Below, one piece after another: positions 49,479 through 51,319 of a DNA stretch of 51,319 nt. The notes below the pieces were generated by a model. It was not told where the DNA came from. It was given only the letters and a program-made list of their open reading frames with translations, and did not search any database. Position 1 is the first letter of the stretch, and the number at the start of each line of letters is the position of its first letter. The position numbers were made by a program, and so were the translations under genes. Origin of the DNA: Planctomycetota bacterium (GTDB lineage Bacteria; Planctomycetota; SZUA-567; H5-PLA8); assembly GCA_026692735.1 (NCBI GenBank), contig JAPLOD010000008.1, forward strand, positions 1-51,319, in the 5' to 3' direction.

Positions 49479-49740
49479 CACGAACGAGACGTTCGTGGTA
49501 CCCAGGCGGGTGGCACGGGCTTCCAGCCCGTGTCATTACCGCCATCGTCGTGTCCTCGATGTTCACCCCGAAGGGGTGCCGGAGATTAGCCGGGGGCCGG
49601 CACGCCGCAGGCGTGCCGCGCCCCCGGAGAGCTGCGCGTTCATCGTCCTCGCGCCCTGAAGGGGCGCCGGAGGCAAGGCAACACAGCTCCCCCGTTCGTC
49701 CTCTGTCTGCCTCCTATCATCCCCGACGGGGTCATTCGGG
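49479..49740. repeat. Block of intergenic palindromes after the tricorn gene
   Basis: Perfect stems are found at 49479-49497 (8 bp arms, AGA loop), 49514-49532 (CACGGGCT, TCC loop), 49564-49578 (CACCCC-GAA-GGGGTG) and 49590-49627 (CCGGGGG plus GGCACGCC arms with a GCA centre). GCGCCC/GGGCGC near 49651 and CCCCGACGGGG near 49720 add to them. The segment CCGGAGATTAGCCGGGGG recalls repeats seen in many Planctomycetes and Verrucomicrobia. No gene is present in the 288 bp between the tricorn stop and the next gene's stop. Confidence 0.7.
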
Positions 49741-49757
49741 GGGACAGGAAAAAATAG

Positions 49758-51319
49758 TCACGGCTTCCCATTCACGGGTTTCGTTCCCACCTTCCCTGGT
49801 GATGGCTCCACATCACGGTTTGCGGTAACGTCAACAAGAGCATCGTCCCCTACAAGGCTGTTGGTAGGCCCGATAGCTCTGGCGATCACCCCCAGCTTCC
49901 CCTTAACTGCGTACAGTGATCCATTCGCGGGAGGATTGCCGGGCGTCCAGTGAAGCTCTTGTATGCCGAAGTTCCGCAGGAAAGCCTTGAGTTCGCCAAG
50001 CTTCATGCCTCTCCTAGAAAGGAGCCCCCCTTCAGTGACTGAGAAGCCATTTGCCTCGAACGCGCGTTTGATAGACTCCGCGCCTAGCCCCTTTGTCTCG
50101 AACCGCACCTGAGCGGGGATCTGGTTCTTCGCGAAGTCCGTGTCCGGCCCGAAGGGCGGCCAGTTGAGGTCCCCGAACCAGGCCGGCTTCTCCTTCAGGT
50201 AGAGGCTCTTGGGCAGGGCGGCGCCGCCCAGCGATTCGCCTTGCGGCACGCCGCCATCCTTGTAGTTGTAGTTCCCCTTCAGCAACGTCGTTGCCTTCAC
50301 ATCCAGGTCCAGTTCCTGGAAGCCGCTCGGCCCGGGGCCCTTCCCCCTTTCGCTCGCCAGCATCTTGTCCCAGTCGGCCCATTTGGTCCCCTTGCTGGGC
50401 TGAACGGTGCCCTTGAACCCGCCGTTGCCCATGTTCGGCAACCCGAAAACGTAAATGTAGCGCTCCTTGTAGCCGAAGCCGTTCTCGGCGTTGTCGTACA
50501 GCCAAGTGCGCCCTTTGCAGCCCAGCACATTGCCGACGATGCTGTAACAGCGGGTGAAGCGGTTGAGGTAGATGCAGATTCCGAATTGGTCTGTCTTCTC
50601 GCTGGTCCCGTGGAACCAGTTGCGGAATGCAGTGTCATGGGAAGCGCTGCCATGGTAGCCGTCGGACTGGAACTTCGGAGAGACATTGCCCTCGTACAGA
50701 TTGAAGCTGCTGTGCGCGCCGTGATTGGTGCAGATCGAAACCCCGATCACGCCGTTGATGTCACTGTCGTGGCAGAAGTTGTATGCGAAGACGTTGCCCG
50801 TCGAGGCGTTCACTTCGATGTGAGGGAACTGTTCAGCCAGGACGTTGTCCTCAAACAGACAGGAGGACGCCTGCCCGACCAGGAAGCCGGCTCCATTCGA
50901 TCCGGCGCCCTTTCGCTTCGCGACGTAGCAGTGCCGGACCTCGCATTGCAGCGAGTCGGAGACGCCGATGCTGTAGTTGGGCACATTCAACACTGTAACG
51001 TTCTTTACCCAGCAGCCGTAGGCCGCATTCATGCCGGCCAGTGCATGTGGCGTCGGGGAGTTCGAGCCATCCAGCGTCAGGTCCTCGATCCCCACCGACT
51101 CGGCATAGCGGCCCACGGGCCTGAGCGTTGGCGCAAGCTCGCCGGGCAGGTCGAACAGGAGCCCTGGCGCGATTGTGACGGTGGTTGGTGTCTTCGCAAC
51201 AATGCGGGATATCTGTCTCCGCATGTAGTCGAAGTTGGCGGGCGCCACCACGGGCAGTTTCGGATCGTTCTTGAGGGCGATCTGGCACAGTTGGCCGATG
51301 CCGCCGTGGGGGTAGCCGT
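49758..51319 (-). CDS. Beta-helix protein, 5' end cut by the window edge
   Basis: The frame is open from the right edge (GYPHGGIGQLCQIALKN) to the stop at 49758, at least 519 residues; the real start lies beyond 51319. The first part is a right-handed beta-helix with coils such as VGIEDLTLDGSNSPT, CWVKNVTVLNVPNYS, CEVRHCYVAKRKG, CLFEDNVLAEQF and FRNWFHGTSEK. The C-terminal 110 residues are a different domain (RFETKGLGAESIKRAFEANG and later). It is probably an exported polysaccharide-active or binding protein, but no catalytic residues can be named. Its 3' end lies 18 bp from the palindrome block. Confidence 0.75.
   Translation of the reverse strand, partial: GYPHGGIGQLCQIALKNDPKLPVVAPANFDYMRRQISRIVAKTPTTVTIAPGLLFDLPGELAPTLRPVGRYAESVGIEDLTLDGSNSPTPHALAGMNAAYGCWVKNVTVLNVPNYSIGVSDSLQCEVRHCYVAKRKGAGSNGAGFLVGQASSCLFEDNVLAEQFPHIEVNASTGNVFAYNFCHDSDINGVIGVSICTNHGAHSSFNLYEGNVSPKFQSDGYHGSASHDTAFRNWFHGTSEKTDQFGICIYLNRFTRCYSIVGNVLGCKGRTWLYDNAENGFGYKERYIYVFGLPNMGNGGFKGTVQPSKGTKWADWDKMLASERGKGPGPSGFQELDLDVKATTLLKGNYNYKDGGVPQGESLGGAALPKSLYLKEKPAWFGDLNWPPFGPDTDFAKNQIPAQVRFETKGLGAESIKRAFEANGFSVTEGGLLSRRGMKLGELKAFLRNFGIQELHWTPGNPPANGSLYAVKGKLGVIARAIGPTNSLVGDDALVDVTANRDVEPSPGKVGTKPVNGKP

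Overview
The window is GC-rich bacterial DNA with long protein-coding genes, many of them exported. Several protein types point to the Planctomycetes-Verrucomicrobia-Lentisphaerae group: a PQQ-type propeller with a methyltransferase-like head, a PDZ/DUF6288/HEAT protein, DUF4091 and GH140-like hydrolases, a tricorn protease homologue, paired UroD-like proteins, and many short intergenic palindromes. This placement is an inference from gene content; no rRNA or complete tRNA is present.

Region 1 (1-12,860) looks like a catabolic locus for a sugar acid or polyol. On the plus strand are a DapA-type aldolase/dehydratase, an FAH-family hydrolase and a single-chain E1alpha-E1beta-lipoyl 2-oxoacid (or acetoin) dehydrogenase. 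They converge, with 5 bp between stops, on a tightly packed minus-strand operon: UroD-like protein, SDR, small HEAT-like protein, second UroD-like protein, UlaG-like metallo-lactonase, sugar isomerase, zinc-type alcohol dehydrogenase, MtlD-like dehydrogenase and class II aldolase. Lactonase, isomerase, dehydrogenases, aldolase, FAH and a pyruvate-type dehydrogenase could form a chain from a cyclic sugar acid to acyl-CoA. The substrate is not known.

Region 2 (12,860-14,310) is mobile debris: a truncated TOTE-type archaeo-eukaryotic primase, a small HTH gene and one copy of a roughly 150 bp repeat.

Region 3 (14,311-36,600) is a minus-strand cluster for complex, probably fucose-containing and sulfated, glycans: an exported transglutaminase-like protein, two SASA-type esterases, an S1 sulfatase, GH95, GH2, a GH63-like protein and a GH140-like protein. 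A transposase relic and the DUF6288 protein follow. A LamG fragment and a large PQQ-propeller protein lie on the plus strand. No SusC/SusD pair, transporter or regulator is visible.

Region 4 (36,600-39,070) is mobile debris again: a 114 bp MITE-like element, an rve-type transposase relic, the second repeat copy, a tRNA/tmRNA-3'-end attachment-like site, a frameshifted tyrosine integrase and a gene lacking its 5' end.

Region 5 (39,070-51,319) holds a zinc-ribbon membrane protein, a beta-helix/LamG protein, an SGNH esterase, a DUF4091 (GH123-like) hydrolase, a tricorn homologue, a block of palindromes and a second beta-helix protein cut by the right edge.

The main points of interest are: the repeat pair around the glycan cluster; a palindrome inserted in frame in the dehydrogenase fusion; the MITE-like element; the exported transglutaminase-like protein; a sugar isomerase missing one metal ligand; and a LITAF-like zinc/membrane layout.
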